Shown here: piece after piece, positions 55,225-63,094 of the stretch
Layout of the letters: every line of letters begins with the position of its first letter
Numbering within the stretch: position 1 is the stretch's first letter
Assembly (NCBI GenBank): GCA_965228695.1
Contig: CBDDIB010000002.1
Span: forward strand, 3,162,001-3,226,000
Length of the DNA stretch: 64,000 nucleotides
Origin: JAJFJD01 sp965228695
GTDB lineage: Bacteria; Pseudomonadota; Alphaproteobacteria; UBA8366
Direction of reading: 5' to 3'
The notes under the pieces: generated by a model
What the model was told of the DNA's origin: nothing
What the model saw: only the letters and a program-made list of their open reading frames with translations
Database searches by the model: none
Position numbers and translations under genes: made by a program

Positions 55225-56189
55225 TGTCCAAGTGCTCCTGCGGCGGCAGCGCCGGCATTGGTTCCGGCCGTCGTGGTTGTGCTGAGGCCTTGGCGGATGA
55301 CGGTAAGACCACCGTTCTGCCCACCAAACAGCGGGATAGATATGCTTTGCTGCTCGACGCCTCGAACGACCTCAATCTGGTTTCGGGGGCCGCCGACGGA
55401 AGGCAGCACGCGGCTGGCTTCGCTGTCCCAAGTACGGCTTCGCCGGTTCTTGCGTTTCGCGACTTGGTTGGGCTTGGCGTCCGGGCGGGGCAGACTGCGG
55501 AGCACGAAGGAAAGGCCACCGACGTTTTTGGCGACGGTAATGATCTCCGATTGCTTCTGTGTGACCTCCAGCGTGATGGTTCTGGACACTGATGCCTGTC
55601 CGTTTTGATCATTGCTGGTCTGGTCGATCGCGATGACACGCAGATCGCTTAAGATCGTCTCGGCAATCTTATGCGGCGTGGGCGGAACCGAATTCCTCGG
55701 CGTTACCGTGTGCGATAAAAGCAAGTCCACGTGATCGCCCGGCTTGATGAAGCCCGACACACTGTTGTCGACCTTTACCTTGACCGAAATGGCGCGCATA
55801 TCGGGCTTCAGGACCGCTGCCATGAAACCACGGTCGCCCGGTTTGATAACGCGGCCCTTAACAATCGGCTCACCCGTCACAATGCCACCACGGACGACGG
55901 AGTCGACGACGTCTTCCATCTTGTCGCGGCCTTCCATCAGGAAGTTCTTTCCGACGCCTTTCTCAGGCCACGGCTTCCATTCCATATGGTCGCGTTTCAC
56001 GATCAGGCCGGACGGCAAGTCGGCTTTCGCGACGAGGACATTCACCGATTCGGTCGTCGTCGGCTTCAACGACTCAGCCTGACGCCGGATGGCGTCACGC
56101 TGCGAATCGATCCATGTCTTCGCGAGGAAAAATGTGGCGGCCGCGGACAACAGCGCAAAACCGACCAGCAATATCATTCGAACGTTCAT
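55221..56189 (-). CDS. cpaB: CpaB/RcpC pilus assembly protein
   Basis: A 322-residue protein with an N-terminal membrane anchor (MILLVGFALLSAAATFFLAK) and a SAF domain starting at VLVAKADLPSGLIVKRDHME near 50-69, followed by the RcpC domain with DNSVSGFIKPGDHVDLLLSH near 140-160. A GAGGGGGG site precedes the ATG. CpaB/RcpC modulates the secretin in the periplasm. The C-terminal third is low in complexity (Thr/Ala/Gly-rich). It is the second gene of the main tad operon, 19 bases after tadV. Confidence 0.9.
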   Translation of the reverse strand: MNVRMILLVGFALLSAAATFFLAKTWIDSQRDAIRRQAESLKPTTTESVNVLVAKADLPSGLIVKRDHMEWKPWPEKGVGKNFLMEGRDKMEDVVDSVVRGGIVTGEPIVKGRVIKPGDRGFMAAVLKPDMRAISVKVKVDNSVSGFIKPGDHVDLLLSHTVTPRNSVPPTPHKIAETILSDLRVIAIDQTSNDQNGQASVSRTITLEVTQKQSEIITVAKNVGGLSFVLRSLPRPDAKPNQVAKRKNRRSRTWDSEASRVLPSVGGPRNQIEVVRGVEQQSISIPLFGGQNGGLTVIRQGLSTTTTAGTNAGAAAAGALGQ

Positions 56190-56208
56190 TTTCGATCCCC
56201 CCTCCGGA

Positions 56209-56787
56209 TCACCCGGTCCACAACCTGGCGATCATGAGATACGCACCGGCTGCGATCGCCACGCCGTACGGAACAAACCGATCGGCATCGTTTCCCGGCA
56301 TCCGGCCCATTGCCGGCGCGACGAACCGCATATGTGTGAGCCACGCCATGGTGAGAACGCCACCGGCAAACGCGACTTGGATAAGAAAGACAAGAAATTC
56401 CGACGGCCCCGCCCAGATGGCGAGCGCGGTGAGCATCTTCACGTCGCCACCGCCCATTTGGCCGAAATGGAATAAGATGGCGCCGAATGTGAAAACACCC
56501 GCGCCAATCAAGAACGAGTAGCCGATTGACGTGTCGGCGCCGCTAATCACCCATGCGACCCACAGGACAAACATTGCCGTGTTGGCCGCGTTGGGAATGG
56601 TTCCGCGCAGCAGATCGCTGATGGCGGCCCAGGTCACGATCCCCGCCAGCAATAACAGGATCGTCGCCTGGGCCGTCAGGGGAATCCCGACGCCAGCTAT
56701 TTCGATTACGGCCGTGGTATTCGGAACTAGGGTAGGCTCAACGAGAGCCGAATCTGAAGGGCCACCCATCCATTGATTGCCAGACAT
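56209..56787 (-). CDS. cpaA: TadV/CpaA prepilin peptidase (A24 family)
   Basis: A 192-residue aspartic peptidase of the inner membrane. The two catalytic aspartates are D58 in WAAISDLLRGTIPN and D115 in FGQMGGGDVKMLTALAIW. About six membrane helices are predicted. The N-terminal 33 residues are a polar extension (MSGNQWMGGPSDSALVEPTL) longer than in most TadV proteins; a later start cannot be excluded, but the next in-frame ATG would remove the first helix. It removes the leader from Flp and the TadE-like proteins. It lies 150 bases downstream of flp. Confidence 0.88.
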   Translation of the reverse strand: MSGNQWMGGPSDSALVEPTLVPNTTAVIEIAGVGIPLTAQATILLLLAGIVTWAAISDLLRGTIPNAANTAMFVLWVAWVISGADTSIGYSFLIGAGVFTFGAILFHFGQMGGGDVKMLTALAIWAGPSEFLVFLIQVAFAGGVLTMAWLTHMRFVAPAMGRMPGNDADRFVPYGVAIAAGAYLMIARLWTG

Positions 56788-56842
56788 GGCATATCGCCTC
56801 GATAAAGTTGTCTCGACGATGAAATTCGAGCCATGGACAACG

Positions 56843-56920
56843 CCGGAGCGGCTTTTCGAACAAACCGCTCCGGGATGTCACAGAAGGCTCCGGTTGGGGT
56901 GGGCAGGACACACCGGAGCC
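56843..56920 (-). other. Two hairpins in the flp-tadV gap
   Basis: Reading in the transcription direction, the first stem pairs GGCTCCGGTG-side bases 56912-56920 with 56886-56894 (9 base pairs, 17-base loop), and the second pairs 56865-56873 with 56843-56851 (CCGCTCCGG and CCGGAGCGG, 13-base loop). No long U tract follows. Such structures between flp and the machine genes are expected to stabilise flp mRNA or cause partial termination, so that pilin is made in excess. Confidence 0.5.
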
Positions 56921-56936
56921 AATGGCTAAGAGCGGA

Positions 56937-57125
56937 CTAGCCGGTCGAACCGTTGACCGCACCTTCCAGCTCATTCGAAACGCGAGTGAACATCGTTTCC
57001 AGCGACGTACCCATCGCCGTCAGAGCGGCGATAGCCGCAACCGAGACGAGTGCCGCAATGAGGCCATATTCAATGGCGGTCGCGCCGGACTCGTCCTTGA
57101 GAAGCTTCGTAATGTTGCCAAACAT
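56937..57125 (-). CDS. flp: Flp/Fap-type major prepilin
   Basis: A 62-residue prepilin from the ATG complementary to 57123-57125, chosen because GGAG lies 7 bases upstream of it; an ATG two codons earlier is too close to that site. The leader ends at G14 in KDESG, and the mature pilin begins ATAIEYGLIAALVSVAAI, with E19 and Y20 forming the conserved Glu-Tyr pair at mature positions 5 and 6. The rest is a polar tail. TadV cleaves the leader and the product polymerises as the Flp pilus. Normal family length. Confidence 0.95.
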   Translation of the reverse strand: MFGNITKLLKDESGATAIEYGLIAALVSVAAIAALTAMGTSLETMFTRVSNELEGAVNGSTG

Positions 57126-57454
57126 CGACATACTCCCGTGTGATTCGCAAAATTGCGTTTAGTCGATCTGCGCATTTCAATATCATTTCACAGTGAAAGT
57201 CAAATAAAAAAGGTTATTATAGTTAATATGGTAATAATAAAAATGGTTAATAACATATTAATGACTTAATTAGTAAATTTTTTACTTACTAATCATTTGC
57301 CGTTATTAAATTTTGGTTTTTCTGTGGTGTGGGAAATTATATTGCTAAAATAATATTAAAAAAGAATTAACGTCCTTTTTGTAATGAATTTAGTAGACGA
57401 GGAATTTTACTTGATATAGTGAAGTAATTTACGAAGTAATTCGGTTGCAACAAC
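57126..57454. promoter_or_regulatory. AT-rich divergent flp/tadG promoter region with a CtrA-type site
   Basis: This gap of about 330 bases has no gene. From about 57171 to 57430 it is dominated by A and T, in sharp contrast to the GC-rich surroundings. TTAA at 57247-57250 and TTAA at 57258-57261 are separated by exactly 7 bases, the full CtrA consensus. Two small palindromes lie nearer flp: TTTCAC/GTGAAA at 57186-57198 and CGCAA/TTGCG at 57146-57157. A TATAAT-like hexamer on the flp strand lies at about 57215-57220. The region must hold promoters for both flp and tadG. Confidence 0.55.
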
Positions 57455-58987
57455 ATGGGCACTATTAAAATGAAGCGCATGATTGGTTTTGCCCGAGGTA
57501 TTTTCTCAGATCTCATACAGGATAGGCGCGGCAGTCTCGCAACCTTCGTGGCAGCCGCCGCTTTACCGCTCGTGGCCTTTACGGGTCTCGCGGTCGATAC
57601 CGCGCGCGGGTATTTGGTGAAGACGCGCTTGAACTATGCGCTCGATTCCGCCGCGCTGGCCGGCGGGCGCGTGATGTTCGACGCGACCGCCCGCGATGCG
57701 GCGATTCAGGACTTCTTCGACGCCAATTTTCCAGCAGGTTATATGGGCGCGACCCTGACCGGACCGACGACCACGGTCAACACGACGGACCAGACGATCA
57801 AAGTGGAAGCGTCGGCGAACGTCGGAACCACGTTGATGCAGGTCCTAGGTGTTGATGATGTGGATGTGGCCGCAGCCGCGGAAGTGCAGCGCCAAGTCAA
57901 AGGTATGGAGTTGGCGATGGTGCTCGATAACACCGGTTCGATGCGTCATATCGCCCCGGGTTCGTCGCAATCGAAGGTCGAGGACTTGAAGGACGCAGCC
58001 CTCCAATTGGTTGATATTCTCTACGCAGGTCGAGAAGAGATCGATGACTTCTATATGTCGGTTGTTCCATATACTGCGGCGGTGAATGTCGGCAATCAGC
58101 ATGAGGATTGGTTGCATCCATTTGTGCCGAAGCCAGGTGAAAATCAGTCTAGCAATACCCCATATGCAGCGGGCACGCAGATCGGGTTCATGGACTCGAG
58201 TTATAACCATTCCTTGTGGGCTGACAGCTTCTATCCAACAACCTGGAAAGGCTGTGTTGAGGCCCGGACGGTCGGGATGCAGGATCGCAACGACGATCCG
58301 CCGTCGGTCAACAAATTCTATCCCTCCCGTTGGCCAAAAACCGCGACCAGTAAAGACTGGCCGCCGATCGACGAAACCAACGAATCCAGCGCACGAGGTC
58401 CGAACGCGAACTGTGCTGATCCAATTCAGCCGCTGATTAAGTCTAAGACGGATATTGAGACTGTTCTCAATGCCATGACGTATTGGCGTCACGGCGGCAC
58501 GATGGGTAACGCCGGGCTCGTCTGGGGTTGGCGAACGATCTCTCCGCGTTGGCGGGGCCTCTGGGATGGCGACGATCCGACTATTTTACCGAAGGATTAC
58601 ATCGCAGACCTGTTAGCCAACAGCGAGCCGTTATCGGACAAGGCCGTCGTGATGATGACCGACGGTCAGAACAATATCGTTTACAATCATTATTCCGCTT
58701 ATGGAATGCGCCAATGGGCTCGTCTCGGTGCGACGTCAGACTCCGCAATTCGAGCGGAAATCAACTCTCGCATGTTGGAAACCTGCGACCTGATGAAGGA
58801 CGAAGGCGTCATCATCTATACGATCACCTTCGACACCGAAGGGTCCTCGAACCAGGCAATCCGTGATACCTATGAGGATTGCGCGACGTCAACGGGACAT
58901 TACTTTAACTCTCCCGGCGAAGATGAACTAACTGCAGCATTTATTGCCATCGGCACGCAGCTCAGTAACCTCCGTCTGGCGAAATAG
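57455..58987 (+). CDS. tadG: TadG-like pilus protein with VWA domain
   Basis: A 510-residue protein. The N-terminal pseudopilin-like segment QDRRGSLATFVAAAALPLVA leads into one membrane helix, then the conserved DTARGYLVKTRLNYALDSAA stretch. From about residue 150 a von Willebrand A domain begins with AMVLDNTGSMRHIAPGSS, a D-x-T-x-S metal site, and includes VVMMTDGQNNIVYNHYSAYG and IIYTITFDTEGSSNQA near the end. TadG is a minor component of the Tad machine. No clear ribosome-binding site precedes ATG 57455; ATG 57470 is another option. It is divergent from flp. Confidence 0.88.
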   Translation: MGTIKMKRMIGFARGIFSDLIQDRRGSLATFVAAAALPLVAFTGLAVDTARGYLVKTRLNYALDSAALAGGRVMFDATARDAAIQDFFDANFPAGYMGATLTGPTTTVNTTDQTIKVEASANVGTTLMQVLGVDDVDVAAAAEVQRQVKGMELAMVLDNTGSMRHIAPGSSQSKVEDLKDAALQLVDILYAGREEIDDFYMSVVPYTAAVNVGNQHEDWLHPFVPKPGENQSSNTPYAAGTQIGFMDSSYNHSLWADSFYPTTWKGCVEARTVGMQDRNDDPPSVNKFYPSRWPKTATSKDWPPIDETNESSARGPNANCADPIQPLIKSKTDIETVLNAMTYWRHGGTMGNAGLVWGWRTISPRWRGLWDGDDPTILPKDYIADLLANSEPLSDKAVVMMTDGQNNIVYNHYSAYGMRQWARLGATSDSAIRAEINSRMLETCDLMKDEGVIIYTITFDTEGSSNQAIRDTYEDCATSTGHYFNSPGEDELTAAFIAIGTQLSNLRLAK

Positions 58988-59007
58988 GCGGCCGGGACGG
59001 CACCGGG

Positions 59008-59032
59008 CCGGGCTAGAAGAAATCTAGCCCGG
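59008..59032. terminator. Hairpin between convergent tadG and acyl-CoA dehydrogenase genes
   Basis: CCGGGCTAGA at 59008-59017 and TCTAGCCCGG at 59023-59032 form a perfect 10-base-pair stem with an AGAAA loop. It begins 21 bases after the tadG stop and overlaps the last codons of the convergent gene. There is no T run, so it is a weaker candidate terminator or a stability element. Confidence 0.4.
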
Positions 59033-60188
59033 CAATGCCGCTTTCCAGGTCCATTTTCTCGACCAGCGTCCGGCCCACCAAATTGCGGAGGGTTTCCGTC
59101 GTGCCCCCGCCCAGCGTGCCATAGCGCACGCCGCGGTAATTGCGCGATACCGGGAACTCGTCCAGGAACCCATAGCCGCCGTGCACCTGCACGGCCTCGC
59201 TGCAGACGGCGATCGACATCTCGTTCACGAAGACCTTGGCCATTGCCGCCAGGGTCGGGTCGGGGAAGGGGTCGGCGGTCGCCGCGGCCCGGTAGAGCAA
59301 GCCGCGGCCGGCCTCGATCTGGATCGCCATATCGGCTGCTTTCCAGCGCATGCCCTGGAAATCCCCGATGGGATGGCCGAAAGCGTCCCGCTCACGCAGA
59401 TAGCGGACCGAATGTTCCAGCGAGGCTTCCGCCATGCCGAGGCAGATAGCGGGGTTCAGGCAACGCTGCGTGTTGAAGGCGCTCATCAGCGTGCGCAGCG
59501 AGTTTTCCTTCAGGATCAGGTTTTCGGGCGCCACCTCGACATTGTCAAACTGGACCTCCGCCAGATGCTCGCCGCCCATCGTGTGATACGTGCCGGTGGT
59601 CGATATTCCCGGGATTCCATCGCCTTTTTCAAGCAGAACACAGCCGATCCCCCGGCTGCCGGGAATGTCGTTCACGCGGGTGAAGACGACATAGACGTCG
59701 GCTTCCTCGATCCGGCTGATCAGGGTCTTCGTGCCATTGATCACGACCCGGTCGTTATGCAGGACCGCGTTCGTCGTCATGTTGCCCAGATCCGTCCCCA
59801 CATTCGGCTCCGTCATGCAGACCGAGAGGATGCATTCGCCGACGGCGATTTTCGGCAGCCATTTCTCCTTGAACGGATCGGGCGCGTAGGTGGAGATGAT
59901 GCGGCATTGCACGCCGACCTCGCCCAATACCGCCATGGCCGTGACGTAGCAGCCTTTCGCGATTTCCTCGAGCACCAGAACGGTATCCAGGATCGACGCG
60001 CCCATGCCGCCGTACTCCTCGGGCACCGCCATGCCCAGCACGCCGGCCTCGGCCAGGACGTGCATGTTGTCGTAGGGGAACGTGCCGTCCATCCACCGCA
60101 TGGCATTCGGTTCGATGACATCTTTTCTAATGCGTTCAACGGTTTCGAGAATCTGCCGCTGATCGCTGGTCAGGCTGAAGTCCAGCAA
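59013..60188 (-). CDS. Acyl-CoA dehydrogenase homologue lacking both catalytic Glu positions
   Basis: A 391-residue flavoprotein of the acyl-CoA dehydrogenase superfamily. The FAD and substrate elements are typical: MTEPNVGTDLGNM at 125-137, LISRIEEADVYVVFT at 156-170, DAFGHPIGDFQGM at 268-280 and AVQVHGGYGFLDEFPVSRNY at 332-351. The catalytic base is odd. At the medium-chain enzyme position (IYEGT) this protein has LGGGT with G361, and at the isovaleryl-CoA dehydrogenase position (DLER) it has NTQR with Q241. Neither glutamate is present, so ordinary dehydrogenation is doubtful. It is the last gene of an operon with a SucCD-like pair, 30 bases after the alpha-like gene. Confidence 0.88.
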   Translation of the reverse strand: MLDFSLTSDQRQILETVERIRKDVIEPNAMRWMDGTFPYDNMHVLAEAGVLGMAVPEEYGGMGASILDTVLVLEEIAKGCYVTAMAVLGEVGVQCRIISTYAPDPFKEKWLPKIAVGECILSVCMTEPNVGTDLGNMTTNAVLHNDRVVINGTKTLISRIEEADVYVVFTRVNDIPGSRGIGCVLLEKGDGIPGISTTGTYHTMGGEHLAEVQFDNVEVAPENLILKENSLRTLMSAFNTQRCLNPAICLGMAEASLEHSVRYLRERDAFGHPIGDFQGMRWKAADMAIQIEAGRGLLYRAAATADPFPDPTLAAMAKVFVNEMSIAVCSEAVQVHGGYGFLDEFPVSRNYRGVRYGTLGGGTTETLRNLVGRTLVEKMDLESGIAGLDFF

Positions 60189-60218
60189 TGGGTAACACTC
60201 CTGCGGGTAACGTTGTTT

Positions 60219-61094
60219 CTATTCGATGTCCTGGAGAGACTTAACGAGGGCACCGACCGAATTGTATACAGATGCGCCTGCGGCTTCCAGCGCGGCCCGT
60301 TTCCGCGCGGCCGACGTTGCGGTAGCGCCTGGGAGCGATTCCACATGGGTCGCCGCAAATGTCTCGGGAAAAGACAGGCCCGGCAGGAGGGCGGCCACGG
60401 GCTTTTCGAGCCCTTCGGATTTGATCGCATCGGCGAATTCTTCCTCGTCCGTCCCGCCGGCGCTTCCAGCCAGGATGATGCCGACTGTTGTCTCGTCCTG
60501 TTTCAAGAACGGGACCAGGTCCGCGAGGCGCGTTCCCTTGAGCGGTTCGTTTCCAACATCGATCCAAATTGACTGACCGAGCCCCGACGCAACCATCTGT
60601 TGCCCAACCTCGTAGGCCAAAGCGTCGCATTTGGCGATTACCGCGAAGCGTCCGGGCCCGAGGCAATAATTCGGAATCCAACCGAGCTTCAAATGTTCCG
60701 ATGGAATTGCGATTCCCGAACTGGCCGATCCGATCCAAATGGTGCCAAGCTCCCGGATCCGGCGCAGGACCCGGATCGTGTCGTGGGCAGGCACGCCCTT
60801 GGCCAGCGATACGATGACACGGATGCCGGCTTCGGCGGCTTCCAATACGGCATCCGCCGTGGTCTCAGGGGGTGTCGTCGTCACGCAGGCAAGGGCATGG
60901 GTCGCCGATACGGCTTCGGTGCAGCTTCGGAATACGGTGATATCACCCGAATCGTTTGGGCCGCCATCGGCTGAAACGCCGCCGCCGACATTCGTGCCAT
61001 AGGATTTGATTTCTTCCGCCTGCCGCACGCCCTGGGGCCGGGATATGCCCTGGACGAGCACCGGCGTTGTCGACGTGAGGCGCAAATCTAGCAC
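60219..61094 (-). CDS. Divergent succinyl-CoA synthetase alpha-like (CoA-binding) subunit
   Basis: A 291-residue homologue of SucD. The CoA-binding Rossmann domain is recognisable in TPVLVQGISRPQGVRQAEEI and YGTNVGGGVSADGG. Hallmark sites are changed. The GPNCPG motif reads GSASSG, and the phosphohistidine motif GHAGA is replaced by THVES, although a His sits at the same spacing (19 residues) before the conserved ALEAAG. The last 20 residues match the family end (SVGALVKSLQ). It overlaps the beta-like gene by 7 bases. It probably forms a ligase with that subunit but the acid substrate is unlikely to be plain succinate. Confidence 0.8.
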   Translation of the reverse strand: MLDLRLTSTTPVLVQGISRPQGVRQAEEIKSYGTNVGGGVSADGGPNDSGDITVFRSCTEAVSATHALACVTTTPPETTADAVLEAAEAGIRVIVSLAKGVPAHDTIRVLRRIRELGTIWIGSASSGIAIPSEHLKLGWIPNYCLGPGRFAVIAKCDALAYEVGQQMVASGLGQSIWIDVGNEPLKGTRLADLVPFLKQDETTVGIILAGSAGGTDEEEFADAIKSEGLEKPVAALLPGLSFPETFAATHVESLPGATATSAARKRAALEAAGASVYNSVGALVKSLQDIE

Positions 61095-62239
61095 GATGCT
61101 GCCTTTGATCCGGTTAGTTCAGCCAGTTGTTCGAAGGCGCTTTCTGTTGACGTATGCAACTCGACATCGGGTCGCGCGTCACGCAGCAGAGTGGCCGCGG
61201 GCTCGGCATTGGGCCCGGTCAGCCGCAAGACGATGGGGCACGTCAACGTCGCGGCCTGCGCCAAGGATTGGGCGAGCAGGCCGGCCAACTCCGTGAGGTC
61301 GGTTTCGTCTTCGAGGGCGGTGATAAGGACGGCTTTCAACGCGTCGGCTTCAGACAACAGCCGAAAAGCTTCTACCATCGATGCGGGACTGTCGATCAAG
61401 GTGGCTGAGTCGGCTTCGAGATAATTATAGGGCCTAAGGCCTTGTTGCCGCATCTCGTCCACCAGAAGCGCGCCGAGACCCTGGCCGGTGGTCAGCGTTC
61501 CGATGTCGCCTGCGTCGTCGAGCACTAAGTAGTCGAGCCCGAACGTCCGCTGGCGCCGAATCGCGTCATAGGCGAAATCGCGCCGTTCAATCATTGAAAT
61601 CAGTTCGGGATGCCGGAAGAGCGCACGTTCGTCGATGATCATCTTGACGTCGCCCGCGACCCATGACGTGTCGGGCAGGACGATGAGAGGATCGATTTCG
61701 ATCTGGAGCGCCTCATACCCGAAATAGAGCGGGGCAAGTTGCGTGGCGGCAGCGACGATCGGGTCCAGGAGAGGTTCGGAAAGGGTTGCTGCAAGCCGCG
61801 TTACGCAGGCGACGACGGCGGTCGGGTCCGGTGCCGCGACATCTTGCGACGGTTCGCCGGGCCCACGCCCGTTGTCATCCGCCGCGACGGTCACTCGGAC
61901 GCCCGGTGCGATCGGGTCACACGATAAGCTCAAAAATCCGCGTGTGTCGGACAGTATTTGTCGTTCTACGCGAACCGAGTTGACGCGATGTCCGTTGATC
62001 TGTGTACCCAGCAGTCTGGCGCATTCATCGGCGACTTCTTTCCGGGTGACGGCAACGGTGATATCCGCGAAGGGGATACGGTCCAGTGACTCGATCTGCG
62101 GTTTGATCAACCAGGGGCCGGCTTTCTCATTCTCTTGTTCCAGGTCGTATTTCGGCACTTGGGTGAGCTGAATCCCGCCCGGAACGGGCACCCCTTGGAC
62201 GGCCAACAACTCTTTCGCGTCGTGCTCGAGAACGATCAT
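61088..62239 (-). CDS. Divergent succinyl-CoA synthetase beta-like (ATP-grasp) subunit
   Basis: A 383-residue SucC relative. The N-terminus EHDAKELLAVQGVPVPGG and the ALFRHPEL segment place it in the family. Several conserved loops are altered: the KAQVHAGGRGKA region reads LIKPQIESLDRI, the metal motif EINPL is EIDPL, the NFLDVGGG loop becomes NYLEADSAT, and the NIFGGIxRCD segment reads TALEDETDLTE. These loops contact nucleotide, phosphohistidine and carboxylate in the canonical enzyme. It is the first gene of the operon. It may ligate CoA to an unusual acid, or have become a structural partner. Confidence 0.78.
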   Translation of the reverse strand: MIVLEHDAKELLAVQGVPVPGGIQLTQVPKYDLEQENEKAGPWLIKPQIESLDRIPFADITVAVTRKEVADECARLLGTQINGHRVNSVRVERQILSDTRGFLSLSCDPIAPGVRVTVAADDNGRGPGEPSQDVAAPDPTAVVACVTRLAATLSEPLLDPIVAAATQLAPLYFGYEALQIEIDPLIVLPDTSWVAGDVKMIIDERALFRHPELISMIERRDFAYDAIRRQRTFGLDYLVLDDAGDIGTLTTGQGLGALLVDEMRQQGLRPYNYLEADSATLIDSPASMVEAFRLLSEADALKAVLITALEDETDLTELAGLLAQSLAQAATLTCPIVLRLTGPNAEPAATLLRDARPDVELHTSTESAFEQLAELTGSKAASC

Positions 62240-62575
62240 CCTAACGAAGTCAGGTTGTTGTAACCAAGTTCGGTGTGCCGCGCCGGCGTTTGCCGAAAAC
62301 CATGGCGTGCTAAATTTTTTCCGGCTTTAGTCATCCCAAATCTCTCAATTCGGGAGTGCATTCCGCGTATCCGATCTTCTGCAAGGTCGCAGAATTCTCG
62401 TGCTGCGACAATAGGGTATGCAGGTTTCCGTATACCGCATCGCACCATCGGCCGGGGTTTTCACGGCGGCGTTCCAGCCTTCGGATTGATGAAATTCGGC
62501 CGAGGGCGGCGGAAGAGGGGAATGAGATTTTTATTATTTCAATGGCAGATTGCGCCTCGCAAACAACCGTCCGGA
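62240..62575. other. 336-base intergenic region without a supported gene
   Basis: Short open frames exist on both strands here, but none has family resemblance, a good ribosome-binding site or a plausible composition. The region separates the ExbB/TolR-like operon from the SucCD-like operon, both on the reverse strand, so it should contain the promoter of the latter. I see no convincing terminator hairpin or operator. Confidence 0.4.
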
Positions 62576-63094
62576 CTAGATGTCCTGTCGGCGCGGGTTG
62601 AATATTTGCGGCGGCAGTTGCGGCAGTTTCTGCGGCGGCAACGGCGGCGGTATGACATACGCGTTCAAATCGCCCAATTCCTCAAGCGACTTACGGAAGA
62701 ATGGATTTTTCAGGACGGCCGTCGCGTTCTTCCGGATGGCGTTGTCGATCACGTCCTCGAGCTTTTCCGCCACTTCACGTTTCCAGGGAAGCTTGTAATA
62801 TCGCGGTTCGATTTCGTCTTCCAGTCGCAGCCATAAATAAATTGCTCTGCCCTCATCCATACTTGCCCCGAGAATATGAGCGAGCTGCACGTCGCGTTTG
62901 AAGAGTTCGAAACTCATCGGTTTCGGTTTGGCCAGCAGCTCAATGATCTGCAGGTAACCGAGGGGGATGAATAGGGTCGTCGCGAGTAAAGCCACGAATC
63001 GAGTCTTCGGCGCCCGTGGCGCCCAGATTGCGATTGTCGCTAAGGCGGCGGCGAGACTGATCGTGACAATGAATAGGTAGAGCACCGTGTTCAT
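62576..63094 (-). CDS. Two-helix membrane protein of unknown function (ExbB/TolR-like operon)
   Basis: A 172-residue protein. Residues 1-24 (MNTVLYLFIVTISLAAALAT) and about 33-54 (FVALLATTLFIPLGYLQIIE) are membrane helices. A soluble part of about 100 residues follows, with KRDVQLAHILGASMDEGRAI, YYKLPWKREVAEKLEDVIDN, and a proline-rich end (PPPLPPQKLPQLPPQIF) that could span the periplasm or bind a partner. I do not recognise the family. The start overlaps the stop of the TolR-like gene by 4 bases, so it is very likely a third component of the same complex. Confidence 0.7.
   Translation of the reverse strand: MNTVLYLFIVTISLAAALATIAIWAPRAPKTRFVALLATTLFIPLGYLQIIELLAKPKPMSFELFKRDVQLAHILGASMDEGRAIYLWLRLEDEIEPRYYKLPWKREVAEKLEDVIDNAIRKNATAVLKNPFFRKSLEELGDLNAYVIPPPLPPQKLPQLPPQIFNPRRQDI

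Noticed and set aside
59013..60188. Firm call as 3-sulfinopropionyl-CoA desulfinase
   Set aside because: The missing glutamates fit, but the arginine expected near residue 84 of that enzyme is not seen in the corresponding stretch, and no sulfur-compound genes are adjacent.
62236..62448. Possible reverse-strand gene in the 62240-62575 gap
   Set aside because: The 70-codon frame has no family resemblance and no ribosome-binding site, and overlaps the start of the SucC-like gene.
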